A stretch of DNA of 41,159 nucleotides from Clostridiales bacterium (GCA_012520815.1 JAAYNM010000072.1:1-41159), one strand, 5' to 3'. Numbered from the stretch's first letter, positions 17,052 through 26,743 are shown. Translations and numbers: made by a program. The notes: generated by a model not told the origin, from the sequence alone.

Positions 17052-18938
17052 GTATACTGCGACACTCTTCGCGGCCACAGTATCATTATCACCGTTTTGA
17101 GATATAATTATATTCTTTTTATCTACATAGCTAATATCAATATCTACTGTATTTGGATTATAAACAACTAAAAGTTCATTATTTACGGTAAATGAAACAA
17201 CATTTTCGTAATCTGATAAACGTTCAAGGAATTTAACTCTAGTTTTTCCATCTACATTACTTAAATATTTATATTTTTTACGCATTTTTATTAATTTCTT
17301 ATAGTATTCGACAACATCTCTATTGTCATACGCTCGCTGCCAATCTAATCTATTTATTGAAATCGGTGATTTGTAGCTATCTCCTATTCCCTGCTTTGTT
17401 CTTAGGAATTCCTCACCAGCTTGAAAAAATGCCATACCATTAGCCGTAAATACTATACCTGCGGCCATCATACTCATCTTTGCTAACATTTCATTCCTTG
17501 TAAAAGCGTCATCGTCATCCTCACATACATAATCTGTGGACATAATAAGCTTATCATAAAGAGTAAAATTATCGTGAGCCGACACGTAAGCCACTCTACC
17601 TGGTAAGGTCAAAGCCTCTTTTAAGTCTTCTACAAATTCTATACTTTCTTCGTCTGGTGCATTTATATATCCAGGTTCCTCTGCAATAAAAACACTACCC
17701 TTTATTGCATCACGAATATTATCACTGAATATATCGATTCCCTCTTCAAAATATTCAAAATTTGCAGTTGTTGAGTGGATATATCCATCTTGTATTGCGT
17801 TGTCTCCTGCAATCCAAGGTTCTCCATAAACTAATATTTTCTCGCCATTTGGGAGTTCATTAAGGGCATTTCTGATTGCAGCCATAGTCTGCGTATCATG
17901 AAGTCCCATAAGGTCAAATCTAAATCCATCTAAATGATATTCCTTCGCCCAATATAATACAGAATCCACCATAAACTTTCTATACATTTCATGCTCACTA
18001 CAAGTCTCGTTTCCACAAGCTGAACCATTAGAAAATGTTCCATCATCATTCATTCTATAATAATAGTATGGAACCGTCTTTTGAAATGCATTTTCTGTAT
18101 TATATGTATGATTGTAAACCACATCCATAACTACACCTATTCCTGCCTCATGGAGTGCCTTTACCATTTCCTTGTATTCCCTAATTCTAACGTTACCATC
18201 AAAAGCATTTGTAGAGTATGAACCTTCTGGAACATTGTAGTTCATTGGATCATATCCCCAGTTAAAATCGTCACTTTCCACAGACTCATCAATAGAACCA
18301 AAATCGAACGAAGGAAGTAAATGAACATAAGTCACTCCTAAGTTCTTCAAGTAATTTATACAAGTAGGAAATCCTGTGGTTTCATCACCATTTAACCACG
18401 TATTTTTTTCAGTAAATGCTAAATATTTTCCTCTATTTTTTTCACTTATCCCAGATTTTGGGTCGTGTGAAAAATCTTTTATGTGAAGCTCGTAGATAAC
18501 AGCATCCCTTTTATCAATGTCTGGTTTACTATCTTCATTCCAACCTTCAGGATTTGTGCTAACTAGATCAACAACCATTGAACGTTGACCATTTACACCG
18601 CAAGCCTTAGCATATACATCGCAAGTCTCATTCGTCACTCCATCTACAGTTATAGAGTATGTGTAATATGTGTTTTTAATATCACCAAGTTGTGATGCAT
18701 CAAAAACATAAACACCTCCCTCTTCTAGCTGTAATGGGTACGTACCAAGTTTACTTGCTCCCTCGGCATCACTTCCCTTTGAATATAGGTTTACCTCAAC
18801 ACTTGTTGCTGTTGGCGCCCATACCTTAAACACAGTGCCCGCTGGACTATAATTTGCTCCGAGGTCATTTCCTTCGTATATATATTTATCAACAAAATCC
18901 TTTGATTTATAATATTTTTTTAATTCTGCTACTGTCAT
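17043..18938 (-). CDS. pulA: Type I pullulanase (GH13), cytoplasmic
   Basis: Hydrolyses alpha-1,6 branch links in pullulan, amylopectin fragments and limit dextrins. About 631 residues with no signal peptide, so it acts inside the cell. An N-terminal CBM48-like domain (~30-110) precedes the GH13 barrel. The type I hallmark appears as FNWGYDP. Conserved regions are VVMDVVYNHT, the nucleophile in FRFDLMGL, the acid/base Glu in VYGEPW and YVSAHDN. The start at 18938 has GGAGG 4 nt upstream; a longer reading from a GTG at 18956 is less likely because that same GGAGG would be coding. It lies 107 nt after the GH133 gene, probably cotranscribed, and belongs to the maltodextrin locus. Confidence 0.93.
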   Translation of the reverse strand: MTVAELKKYYKSKDFVDKYIYEGNDLGANYSPAGTVFKVWAPTATSVEVNLYSKGSDAEGASKLGTYPLQLEEGGVYVFDASQLGDIKNTYYTYSITVDGVTNETCDVYAKACGVNGQRSMVVDLVSTNPEGWNEDSKPDIDKRDAVIYELHIKDFSHDPKSGISEKNRGKYLAFTEKNTWLNGDETTGFPTCINYLKNLGVTYVHLLPSFDFGSIDESVESDDFNWGYDPMNYNVPEGSYSTNAFDGNVRIREYKEMVKALHEAGIGVVMDVVYNHTYNTENAFQKTVPYYYYRMNDDGTFSNGSACGNETCSEHEMYRKFMVDSVLYWAKEYHLDGFRFDLMGLHDTQTMAAIRNALNELPNGEKILVYGEPWIAGDNAIQDGYIHSTTANFEYFEEGIDIFSDNIRDAIKGSVFIAEEPGYINAPDEESIEFVEDLKEALTLPGRVAYVSAHDNFTLYDKLIMSTDYVCEDDDDAFTRNEMLAKMSMMAAGIVFTANGMAFFQAGEEFLRTKQGIGDSYKSPISINRLDWQRAYDNRDVVEYYKKLIKMRKKYKYLSNVDGKTRVKFLERLSDYENVVSFTVNNELLVVYNPNTVDIDISYVDKKNIIISQNGDNDTVAAKSVAVYEI

Positions 18939-19045
18939 AAATCCTCCAATTTTCACTTCGTATAGATTATTCTACTTGACCTTGCTTCATTCGATTTGGC
19001 TTCTTTAACTCTATTTGCTTCAATCTTATTTCATATTGCGTGCTG

Positions 19046-21019
19046 CTACATATTTTCTAGGAGTTCGTATACTCGTAAGATTTCCCCTACACTCCATGCC
19101 TGTGCAAAGCATCCTTTCGACTCGTCTGGATATAAACCATCATATATCTCAGCAATATGCCCGATACAACCTTCTCTAAGTCCGGCCTCTAAAGAATGTA
19201 ATTGATTTTTAACGATAGCCTTTGCCTCCACTTTATCCTTAGCCCATTTTAAATATGCAAGGTAATATCCTCCAAGAGGGAATCCCCAAGTTGTACCTTG
19301 ATGATATGCCATATCTCTATCAAAATGTTTTCCACCATAGTTAGGTTTGAACTCTTCATCCTTATATGACAAACTTCTAAGTCCGAGTGGTGTGTAAAGT
19401 TCCTCAAACACCTTAGAGATAACTGCTTCGGCCTGATTGCTATCTAGCATTGAAAATGGCATTGATGCTGCCCAAATCTGATTACATCTAATCTGTGTAT
19501 CTCCTTTTGTTCCTGACGCAAGGTCATTTAAGCAATTTTGTTCTTCATTCCAAAACTTCTTAATAAAGTTTTCCTTAACTTTTTTTGATAATTCCTCTAA
19601 ACTATCTCTTCTATCTTCATTACGTAAAATATCTGCAAATTCTGCTGTTATTTTAAGGGCGTTATACCAATATGCATTTATTTCTACAGGTTTTCCATGT
19701 CTTGGAGTTGGTAAAATATCTCCAAATCTAACATCCATCCATGTAACCTGCTCTAAACCGCCTCCGGCCATAATTAGTCCATCATCATCCATTTTAATAT
19801 GGAAATCTGTTCCTGCCATGTACCAATCCACTATCTCTTCAATAACAGGAAATGCTTCTCCAACGAAATCGGTATCATTAGAAGCTAAAAAGTATGAGTA
19901 TACTGCATTTACAAATAGCAATGATGCATCAACGGTGTTATACATTGGATTATCCTCTCCCTCTGGGAAAAGATTTGGCATTATACCATTTCTACAATAT
20001 TTCATAAAAGTTCTCAAAATACTTTTTGCATCATCAAACTGTCTAGTGCTTATAGAACATCCAAACAACGCAATCATTGTATCCCTGCCCCAGTCTTCAA
20101 AGAATGGGAATCCAGCAAGAATTGATTTTCCTTTTGTAGATTCTCTATAAGTAACATAGTCATTTGCTGCCATAACTAATGTATTAGCATACTCGTCTTT
20201 TAGGCCTGCCGCTTTTTTCAGTTCCTCTTTTCTATACACTTCTTTTTCTATCATCTTATCTACATGTAGATAAGGTTCTTCTACATATCCAAGCTCTATT
20301 GAATTTGTACTATATATTATCTCAAAATTTCCAGCCTCATTAAAAATGATGTCGTGGTTCATAGCCACAATACCTACTGGGAATCTATCATCCTTTCCAT
20401 CCTGATAAAAAAGTAAGTCCCTATAATACTTTGTATCGTATTCTTCCACCTCACCATTAGTTGCAAAGAAAGCCTTGATTCCATTACTTGAAATTAAATA
20501 TGCTCCGTTGCATTCGTCAAGCGAGAATTTCTGAGAATCACTCATAACCCCACCCTTATTTATAAACTGTAACCAAGGTGTAACTTTAAGTTCAACTTTC
20601 TTTTTTGTATGGTTTATAATCTTATATTTTATAGCTACTGTATTTTCTTCATGTACCATAACTATAGTCTTAATAACCTCTACCCCATTTACAACATAAG
20701 AGTATGTTGGTAGATACTCAAATGCAAAAGAGTTCAAATACTTTAGTCCTGTTCCATTGTTACATCCAGCCACATGTCTTTGTGCATTTAAAGAGAATGC
20801 CTCACCATCAATAAACAGAGTTTCCTCAGTATTTTCAATAATTTGATATCTTTTATTTGGTGCTGTAAGTGCTGCCATAAAAAGTGTATGGTCACATCTA
20901 GCATTAGTTCCTGCAATTGTTAAAGAAGAAAAACCTCCCAAACCATTAGTAAGTAAATAGCAATTTTCCTCTGCTCTTTCTATATTTTTTAAATCGTTTC
21001 TACCGTATAAAAACTTCAT
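19046..21019 (-). CDS. Glycogen debranching enzyme (amylo-alpha-1,6-glucosidase, GH133)
   Basis: Removes alpha-1,6-linked glucose from branched alpha-glucans. 657 residues, the length of the short bacterial/archaeal type that has the GH133 glucosidase domain without a eukaryote-like transferase half. The N-terminal ~280 residues are a beta-rich domain opening with TNGLGGFSSLTIAGTN. The C-terminal (alpha/alpha)6-barrel shows FPFFEDWGRDTMIALFG (~305-321), MPNLFPEGEDNPMYNTVD, the WMDVRFGD region and YHQGTTWGFPLGGYY. No signal peptide, so cytoplasmic. An AAGGG-type site lies ~9 nt before the ATG. It sits between the amylase and pullulanase genes. Confidence 0.92.
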   Translation of the reverse strand: MKFLYGRNDLKNIERAEENCYLLTNGLGGFSSLTIAGTNARCDHTLFMAALTAPNKRYQIIENTEETLFIDGEAFSLNAQRHVAGCNNGTGLKYLNSFAFEYLPTYSYVVNGVEVIKTIVMVHEENTVAIKYKIINHTKKKVELKVTPWLQFINKGGVMSDSQKFSLDECNGAYLISSNGIKAFFATNGEVEEYDTKYYRDLLFYQDGKDDRFPVGIVAMNHDIIFNEAGNFEIIYSTNSIELGYVEEPYLHVDKMIEKEVYRKEELKKAAGLKDEYANTLVMAANDYVTYRESTKGKSILAGFPFFEDWGRDTMIALFGCSISTRQFDDAKSILRTFMKYCRNGIMPNLFPEGEDNPMYNTVDASLLFVNAVYSYFLASNDTDFVGEAFPVIEEIVDWYMAGTDFHIKMDDDGLIMAGGGLEQVTWMDVRFGDILPTPRHGKPVEINAYWYNALKITAEFADILRNEDRRDSLEELSKKVKENFIKKFWNEEQNCLNDLASGTKGDTQIRCNQIWAASMPFSMLDSNQAEAVISKVFEELYTPLGLRSLSYKDEEFKPNYGGKHFDRDMAYHQGTTWGFPLGGYYLAYLKWAKDKVEAKAIVKNQLHSLEAGLREGCIGHIAEIYDGLYPDESKGCFAQAWSVGEILRVYELLENM

Positions 21020-21079
21020 ATTAGTTCCCTTTCAAAGTGTAATTTTGTTAGTAAATGACAAACATATATCACCCGTTAT

Positions 21080-21109
21080 TTTATATCTAATTTGCACATT
21101 AGGCAACAA
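21080..21109 (-). promoter_or_regulatory. Candidate promoter of the GH133-pullulanase pair
   Basis: Minus strand: TTGTTG (21104-21109), an 18-nt spacer and TATAAA (21080-21085). A stem-loop that could end the upstream amylase transcript lies just ahead. Only a moderate match. Confidence 0.35.
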
Positions 21110-21126
21110 TAAAAATCCTATAAACA

Positions 21127-21168
21127 TATAAAATCCTCACCTTTTTTTATCAGGCAAGGATTTTATGT
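21127..21168 (-). terminator. Stem-loop after the amylase gene, probable terminator
   Basis: On the minus strand ATAAAATCCTTGCC (21153-21166) pairs with GGTGAGGATTTTAT (21128-21141) over 14 bp, with two G-U pairs, around an 11-nt A-rich loop. The downstream side is U-rich but broken (ATGTTTATAGGATTTTTATT), so termination may be partial. Confidence 0.55.
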
Positions 21169-21248
21169 ATTAATATACTTTTAATTCTTTAAATTAACTA
21201 CAATATTATTCTAATGTCACTTTGGTATCACACTGATAGACCTTGATA

Positions 21249-22919
21249 TTATTTCAAAAATGCAATTCCATATGCAGGTATTGTAATAGAATCTCCATTG
21301 AGTTTAACTTCATTGTCAGTGTTAGTTACAAGATATTCTATTAATTTTTCATATGCATAAGTGTCTTTAGACAGTGTAATTGTCTTTTCTTCTTCTCCAA
21401 AATTACAAAGAATATACATAGTTTCTCCATTATATTCTTTTGATATTGCACATATTTCCTTATCTCCAGCATCTATAGATGTTGTAGATCCTTTTGCTAT
21501 TTCCTCATAAGTTCTTCTAATGTGTAACATCTTACGATAGTACCAATAAATAGAATCAATATCTTTTTCTTGAGTATCTAAGGCACCAAACTGATTTACA
21601 ATATCAGAATCCATAGCTGTTGGTCCAACTGTGATTCCGTATCCACTCTTGTATGAAGTCCAAGCCATAGGTGCACGCTTATTCTCATCTTTCCCAGATC
21701 CTGTCATTCCAAGTTCTTCACCATAGTATACAAATGAACATCCACTCATTATCTGGTTAATAGCACCTGCTAATTTAATTCTGTTTTCATCGTAATTACA
21801 GAATCCTGCTATTCTTCCTGTATCATGGTTACTAAGGAATGGTGAATTAACCATATTAGGATTACTCTCAAAATATCCTTTTTCAGTCTTTTCGAGTTTC
21901 TCAGATAATGCTAAACCATTTCGTGTATTTATGTTTGTTATTATATATCCAGAATTATTACCATATCCATAGTCGAAAAAGCTTTCAAATCCACTATTAT
22001 AATAGCTTTTAATTGAACTATATGGTTCCCACACTTCACCAACTACAAATGCATCTTCTTTAACACTTCTAATATAAGTCTCAAACCAATCAAGTACTTC
22101 AAGGTTCTTTGTTTTATGTCCTGAGAAATATTCCTTTACAGCATCAAGTCTAAAACCGTCCGTTCCAAGATTAATCCAGAAATCCACAACATCTTCTATT
22201 TCTGCCCTAACAAGTGGGTTATCTAAATTTAAATCTGGCATACCACTCCAAAACATTCCTTCATAGCTATATTCCGAACCACTTATCTTAGAATAAGTGC
22301 TCTTTCCTTTTACATCCTCAGTTTTTGCAAAATTATAATAATTTGCATAAGGACACTCTTCGAAATCTGGTTCTTCCCCAGCTCCAAGTGATTTGTAATA
22401 ATTGCATGCTGTTGTGAACCACTCATGAGATGAAGATGTATGGTTAAATACTAAATCAATAATAACATTAATATTTCTGCTATGACATGCATCAATCAAA
22501 TCCGTATAATCTTCTAGTGTACCATATTTACTATCAATATCATAATAATCATCCACATCATATTTATGATATGTACCTGATGGCATTATAGGCATAAGCC
22601 AAATACCATTAAAACCCATTTCTTCAATATAATCCAGTTTAGAAATAAGTCCCTGTATATCACCTATTCCGTCACCATCACTATCAGCAAATGAATAAAC
22701 AAATACTTCATAATAATTTCTGTAATGATCCTCTTTTGCCACTTCATACTCTACAGCATCCCATGAATCTACACCATAATATTCCTGGGGTGTTAAATCG
22801 GCCTTATTGATAGTTGTAGAAGGCTCCTCTGCCTCTTTACCACAACCATATAATACTGAAATTGCCATAACTGACGATAATGTTAATGCAAACATCTTTT
22901 TTAGTAGGTTTTTTCTCAT
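21249..22919 (-). CDS. Surface lipoprotein alpha-amylase (GH13)
   Basis: Endo-acting alpha-1,4-glucanase tethered to the outer face of the membrane. 556 residues. The N-terminus is a lipoprotein signal: basic KKMF, a hydrophobic run and the lipobox VLYGC (Cys at ~26), followed by an acidic linker. The GH13 barrel shows VIIDLVFNHTS, the nucleophile Asp in GFRLDAVKEY, the acid/base Glu in VVGEVWEP and FLSNHDTGR. DSDGDGIGDIQG near the start of the barrel is a calcium-binding-type loop. A beta-rich C-terminal domain follows (~470-556). AAGGAG lies 6 nt before the ATG. It comes after the terminator of the malXFG unit, so it probably has its own promoter in the 22.92-22.99 kb gap, although I could not fix one. 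It is the only starch-degrading enzyme here with an export signal. Confidence 0.92.
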   Translation of the reverse strand: MRKNLLKKMFALTLSSVMAISVLYGCGKEAEEPSTTINKADLTPQEYYGVDSWDAVEYEVAKEDHYRNYYEVFVYSFADSDGDGIGDIQGLISKLDYIEEMGFNGIWLMPIMPSGTYHKYDVDDYYDIDSKYGTLEDYTDLIDACHSRNINVIIDLVFNHTSSSHEWFTTACNYYKSLGAGEEPDFEECPYANYYNFAKTEDVKGKSTYSKISGSEYSYEGMFWSGMPDLNLDNPLVRAEIEDVVDFWINLGTDGFRLDAVKEYFSGHKTKNLEVLDWFETYIRSVKEDAFVVGEVWEPYSSIKSYYNSGFESFFDYGYGNNSGYIITNINTRNGLALSEKLEKTEKGYFESNPNMVNSPFLSNHDTGRIAGFCNYDENRIKLAGAINQIMSGCSFVYYGEELGMTGSGKDENKRAPMAWTSYKSGYGITVGPTAMDSDIVNQFGALDTQEKDIDSIYWYYRKMLHIRRTYEEIAKGSTTSIDAGDKEICAISKEYNGETMYILCNFGEEEKTITLSKDTYAYEKLIEYLVTNTDNEVKLNGDSITIPAYGIAFLK

Positions 22920-22965
22920 ATTGGTCTCCTTTTAAATTCATTTTTAAAACTGTTATCTTAATATA

Positions 22966-22980
22966 AGGAATAATTTTCCT
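22966..22980. promoter_or_regulatory. Palindromic element AGGAA-N5-TTCCT upstream of the amylase gene
   Basis: A perfect inverted repeat of 5-bp arms around TAATT in the 112-nt gap before the amylase gene, between the malG terminator and the start codon. It may be an operator; the arms are short, so chance is possible. Confidence 0.25.
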
Positions 22981-22984
22981 ATTA

Positions 22985-23020
22985 TATTAAAAAGGGAATG
23001 TAGTTGCCTACATTCCCTTA
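22985..23020 (-). terminator. Terminator of the malXFG operon
   Basis: Minus strand: AAGGGAATGTAG, loop GCAA, CTACATTCCCTT, a perfect 12-bp stem directly followed by TTT. It lies 12 nt after the malG stop codon. Confidence 0.9.
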
Positions 23021-23031
23021 AATAACAATGT

Positions 23032-23919
23032 TTAGCCTTTTACAGCACCAGACATACCATCTCGATAGAACTTTTGCATTAGTAAGAAAATAATTGCAAT
23101 TGGAATAGATACAAGTACGGCACCTGCACAGAAACTGTTAAACCACTGTACTACGTATTCCTTATCAAGCATATTATATAAACCGATAGATACTGTATAG
23201 TAATCGCTCTTTGTTGTAGTTAGAACCCTAGCAAAAATGAAATCCACCCATGGTGCCATAAACGAAGTTAATATTGTATGAACAATAATTGGTTTACTAA
23301 GTGGCATAATAATCTTTGAAAATACTTGGAACTTTGTAGCACCATCAATACATGCTGCTTCATCAAGAGTTTTTGGTATAGTATCAAAGAAGCCTTTTGC
23401 AATATAGAAGCCCATACCTGAACCTCCTGAGTAAACCATGATTAAAGCCACTCTAAGCTGAGCTCCATCTGTCAATCCCATTGCCTTTAAGATATAGTAT
23501 ACTGCAACCATAGACATAAATCCTGGGAATAATCCGAGAATCATAGATATATTCATCAATGGCTTTCTAACCTTAAATCTAAGTCTAGACATAGAGTAGG
23601 CAACTGATAATACAAAAAATGTTGATATCACACATACGATTAAAGCAATTATTAACGTATTCATAAACATCTTAGGGAAATTCAATACCGTTGTCTCATT
23701 AAACAACTTTGTATAGTTATCAATTGTAAATGACTTTGGAATAATTCTACTTATACCTGGTCCTTTTTCTCCTCTAAAGCTGGTAATAACAACCCAAAGA
23801 ACAGGAGAAACCCAAATAAATGCTAATATCGTAAGGAATAAATGTACAAATATATTGCTTATAATTCTTTTGATTTTTGCAGATGTATATTCTACACTGC
23901 CAGAACTTTTTCTCTTCAT
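23032..23919 (-). CDS. malG: Maltodextrin ABC importer permease, MalG-like
   Basis: One of the two membrane subunits of a carbohydrate-uptake ABC importer. About 295 residues with six predicted membrane segments, starting with a basic N-terminus and FVHLFLTILAFIWVSPVLWVVI. The cytoplasmic coupling (EAA) loop is visible as DEAACIDGATKFQVFSKIIMPLSKP-like sequence around residue 200, which docks onto the ATPase. The start at 23919 is chosen because AGGAGG, inside the malF 3' end, lies ~12 nt upstream and the ATG is 1 nt after the malF stop. An in-frame ATG at 23940 would have no ribosome-binding site. Last gene of malXFG, closed by a strong terminator. Confidence 0.9.
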   Translation of the reverse strand: MKRKSSGSVEYTSAKIKRIISNIFVHLFLTILAFIWVSPVLWVVITSFRGEKGPGISRIIPKSFTIDNYTKLFNETTVLNFPKMFMNTLIIALIVCVISTFFVLSVAYSMSRLRFKVRKPLMNISMILGLFPGFMSMVAVYYILKAMGLTDGAQLRVALIMVYSGGSGMGFYIAKGFFDTIPKTLDEAACIDGATKFQVFSKIIMPLSKPIIVHTILTSFMAPWVDFIFARVLTTTKSDYYTVSIGLYNMLDKEYVVQWFNSFCAGAVLVSIPIAIIFLLMQKFYRDGMSGAVKG

Positions 23920-23920
23920 T

Positions 23921-25300
23921 TTATTGGAATCCCTCCTCATCTTTATATGATCCTGAGCTTCTATATGCTACCAGGGAAACAATGGAAAGAACTACAAAGG
24001 TCATAATACCAATAACAGCACCTATATTGAACTTCTGATTATCTATTGTTAACTTGTATAACCAAGTAACAAGCAAGTCAGTTTTACCTGCTGATGCACC
24101 AACAGGAGTTGGAGCGCCTGCAGTCAATAGGTATATAATATTGAAGTTATTTACGTTACCAGTGAATGTCTGAATAAGGTAAGGTGTGGTTACAAATAAC
24201 ATATATGGAAGTGTAATCTTAAAGAACTGTGTGATTGCATTTGCTCCATCCACCTTAGCTGCTTCATATAAATCTGCTGGAATATTTTGTAAAATACCCG
24301 TAACCTGAAGCATCGTATAAGGTACACCTACCCATAGGTTAACCACAATAACTGTAACTCTTGCCCATGTGACATCTGTAAAGAAAGGTAATGCTTTGTC
24401 AATCATACCATTATTCAAGAGAATCGTATTAACTGGTCCTGATGTACCCAATAATGTTCTCATAATAAGCAATGATACGAACTGTGGAATAGCAATTGAA
24501 AGTACAAAACAAAATCTCCACATTGCTTTAAAATGCGTACCTTTTCTATTTATAATAATAGCAAGTATCATACCACCAATATAATTTGTAAATGTGGCAA
24601 ACACTGCCCAGATTAATGTCCATCCCAATACTGACCAGAACTCATTACCGATTGAACCACTAAGGCTAAGTACATCCTTAAATGTGTCAATTCCTACCCA
24701 GTCAAATAAAATTAAATGCTCTCCGACTTTACTATAATTTGTAAATGCCATACTTATCATATATATAAGTGGCATAATAGTAAAAACCAGAACTCCTGTA
24801 ACAGGCATAGCTAAAAGTAATTTATGTAGACTTCCATCAAATAAATCTTTTACATCTTCAAAAAACGTATTGTTATGTTTTCCTTTTTTAGCGTATACTT
24901 GTGCTTTATAAGCACTCTTAATTGTCTCACGCCAAAATGCAATAAAGAGCAAACTGATTACTATCGTAACAACTCCATATAAGAGAATCAAATACGACTT
25001 ATCACCAGCAATGTACTCGTAAAATCCCTTTGGGTTCCAAACTTCAATCTGTTCCACTTCACCTAGTGATGGAAGCATAGATAGATTATATATGCCGTTT
25101 GTAACCATAAAATAAATATATGCAACTTCCACTGCTAGGAAGAGCAATCCTTTAATAATTTGTTTTCTGGCAATATTGCCCGCACCAAAAATGATCACAG
25201 ATATCCAGGTTAATGGTCCACCATTCTTCAACGCCTTACCAACATTAAACTCCTTACTGAATTCTGATGGGGCCTTCAGCGCTTTTTTCTTTTTTTTCAC
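23921..25300 (-). CDS. malF: Maltodextrin ABC importer permease, MalF-like
   Basis: Partner permease of MalG. About 459 residues. It begins with a very basic cytoplasmic tail (KKKKKALK) and has two or three extra N-terminal membrane segments (~30-135) before the usual six-helix permease core, as in many Gram-positive MalF proteins. The coupling loop appears near YEAAKVDGANAITQFFKITLP. The start is taken as the GTG at 25300, with GGAGG 7 nt upstream; the longer reading from ATG at 25339 would place this GGAGG and part of a strong hairpin inside the gene. It is separated from malX by 117 nt holding that hairpin. Confidence 0.88.
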   Translation of the reverse strand: MKKKKKALKAPSEFSKEFNVGKALKNGGPLTWISVIIFGAGNIARKQIIKGLLFLAVEVAYIYFMVTNGIYNLSMLPSLGEVEQIEVWNPKGFYEYIAGDKSYLILLYGVVTIVISLLFIAFWRETIKSAYKAQVYAKKGKHNNTFFEDVKDLFDGSLHKLLLAMPVTGVLVFTIMPLIYMISMAFTNYSKVGEHLILFDWVGIDTFKDVLSLSGSIGNEFWSVLGWTLIWAVFATFTNYIGGMILAIIINRKGTHFKAMWRFCFVLSIAIPQFVSLLIMRTLLGTSGPVNTILLNNGMIDKALPFFTDVTWARVTVIVVNLWVGVPYTMLQVTGILQNIPADLYEAAKVDGANAITQFFKITLPYMLFVTTPYLIQTFTGNVNNFNIIYLLTAGAPTPVGASAGKTDLLVTWLYKLTIDNQKFNIGAVIGIMTFVVLSIVSLVAYRSSGSYKDEEGFQ

Positions 25301-25322
25301 AATACTACCTCCATAGAATATT

Positions 25323-25355
25323 TCTCCATGGCACCGCAAAGGATAACCATGGAGA
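25323..25355 (-). promoter_or_regulatory. Stem-loop between malX and malF
   Basis: TCTCCATGG and CCATGGAGA form a perfect 9-bp stem around a 15-nt loop, ending about 10 nt before the malF ribosome-binding site. It is not followed by a T-run, so it is more likely a 3' stabiliser of the malX message or a translational brake on malF than a terminator. The 25356-25417 stretch is AT-rich with no other feature. Confidence 0.6.
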
Positions 25356-25417
25356 TTATTACTAAATAAAATTAATATTATAAATCAATAATTAATTGAT
25401 AATTCACTAATTAAAAA

Positions 25418-26686
25418 TTAGTCTAAATTATCGTTCATTTGAGTATTGAATTCGTCAACTTTTTCCTGTGCATTATCTGCTGTAACAGCACCTGATGTAA
25501 TTGCTTTAGCAAAGTCCGCAGCTGGTGTCCAGTAGTTGTCACTTGTTAAGTAAGCTGGCTGGATAATAGAGCAGTTGTTGAATGTTTCATTCTGAGCGAT
25601 AAATAAAGGATCATTTGAAACTTCTGGATCTTCAAGTAAAGCAGTGTTACAAGGAACAACTCCTCTTAACTCATAATGAGACTTCTGTGCTTCTTCAGAA
25701 GCAAGGTACTTAGCAAGAGCAACTGAAACTTCCATGTTCTTTGTGTTAGGGTTAACAGCGATAGCTTTTGAACTAGCGAAAGCCTGTAACTGTCCACTGC
25801 CTGATTCAACATCGATTGAAGGAATAGCTGCAATTGCAAAGTTATCACCAAGGAACTTTTTTGCATTATCTAAATCCCAAGAACCAGAGAATGCTGCGTT
25901 AACTTCTCCATCCTGTAACTTACCAATAGCCTCAGCTGCATTTCCTGTATGTGTGAAGTTAGGGTTAGCTACTAAATCGATCATGTACTTAGTTGCTACT
26001 GCACCATTTTCTCCACCAAGATTGATAGCCGGAGCATCATCTGGACCAAATGTACAACCTGAAGCAAGGAAGAATGACTGAACATACCAAGCATCTTCAA
26101 TAGGGAATGCTACTTTACCCTTTGTTAACATTGTATCAAGAGACTTAACATCTTCTTCTGAGAATACAGATTTGTCATAGTACATAACCCAAAGGTTTGT
26201 TGTGAAAGGAATACCGTAGATAGCACCATCATATGTTACAGAGTCAACAAGTGCCTGATCATTTGTATCCTGGATATATGTAGCAACATCCCCACCTAAC
26301 TTAGCAATACCCTGAGCATTTACTAAAGTCTTTAACTGATCACTAGCGAACATATAAACGTCTGCTGCTGCTGAAGGATCCTGAGAAACAGTCTGACCAG
26401 CATCGCCTTCTGAACATGTTTCATATTCAAATGTAAGTGTCCACTTTGGATGATCTGTGTTGAATTGTTCACACATCGTCTGTAACCATTCACCCTGGTC
26501 TGGAGCCTGATCTTCTGATGGAGACCAAACTTTGATAGTTGCTGTAATTTCTTCATCTTCAACCGCTGGTTCGTTTCCTGATGGAGCCTTTGTTGTAGTG
26601 TCTTTTTCGTCATCTCCACATCCGAAAAGAGCTGTTGCACATAATGCTGTTGTCATTAAAAGTGCAGTTAATTTTCTTGATTTCAT
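25418..26686 (-). CDS. malX: Maltodextrin-binding lipoprotein of an ABC importer
   Basis: Family 1 solute-binding protein that captures maltodextrins at the cell surface and passes them to MalFG. About 422 residues from the start at 26686, which has AGGAGG ~10 nt upstream; the frame is open for 26 codons further with no better site. It has a lipoprotein signal (KSRKL, hydrophobic run, lipobox ALFGC, Cys at ~23) and a Thr/Pro/acidic linker. The mature part has the features of the maltose-binding family: IKVWSPSEDQ at the start of the fold, YGIPFTTNLWVMYYDK (~150), a later SGSWDLDN and a helical C-terminal half. The substrate is inferred from the neighbours. First gene of malXFG. No ATPase gene is found in the window. 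Confidence 0.9.
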   Translation of the reverse strand: MKSRKLTALLMTTALCATALFGCGDDEKDTTTKAPSGNEPAVEDEEITATIKVWSPSEDQAPDQGEWLQTMCEQFNTDHPKWTLTFEYETCSEGDAGQTVSQDPSAAADVYMFASDQLKTLVNAQGIAKLGGDVATYIQDTNDQALVDSVTYDGAIYGIPFTTNLWVMYYDKSVFSEEDVKSLDTMLTKGKVAFPIEDAWYVQSFFLASGCTFGPDDAPAINLGGENGAVATKYMIDLVANPNFTHTGNAAEAIGKLQDGEVNAAFSGSWDLDNAKKFLGDNFAIAAIPSIDVESGSGQLQAFASSKAIAVNPNTKNMEVSVALAKYLASEEAQKSHYELRGVVPCNTALLEDPEVSNDPLFIAQNETFNNCSIIQPAYLTSDNYWTPAADFAKAITSGAVTADNAQEKVDEFNTQMNDNLD

Positions 26687-26743
26687 AATTTTATTTCCTC
26701 CTATTTTCAATCGCATTTCATGCTGATTGTTCGTTACTATCTT

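Noticed and set aside
26332-26640. 102-codon minus-strand frame inside malX
   Set aside because: A Gln/Leu-rich shifted frame of malX, explained by its codon bias.
26705-26725. Possible catabolite-repression (cre) site before malX
   Set aside because: TGAAATGCGATTGA resembles a cre site but its central CG is displaced by one base and the symmetry fails.
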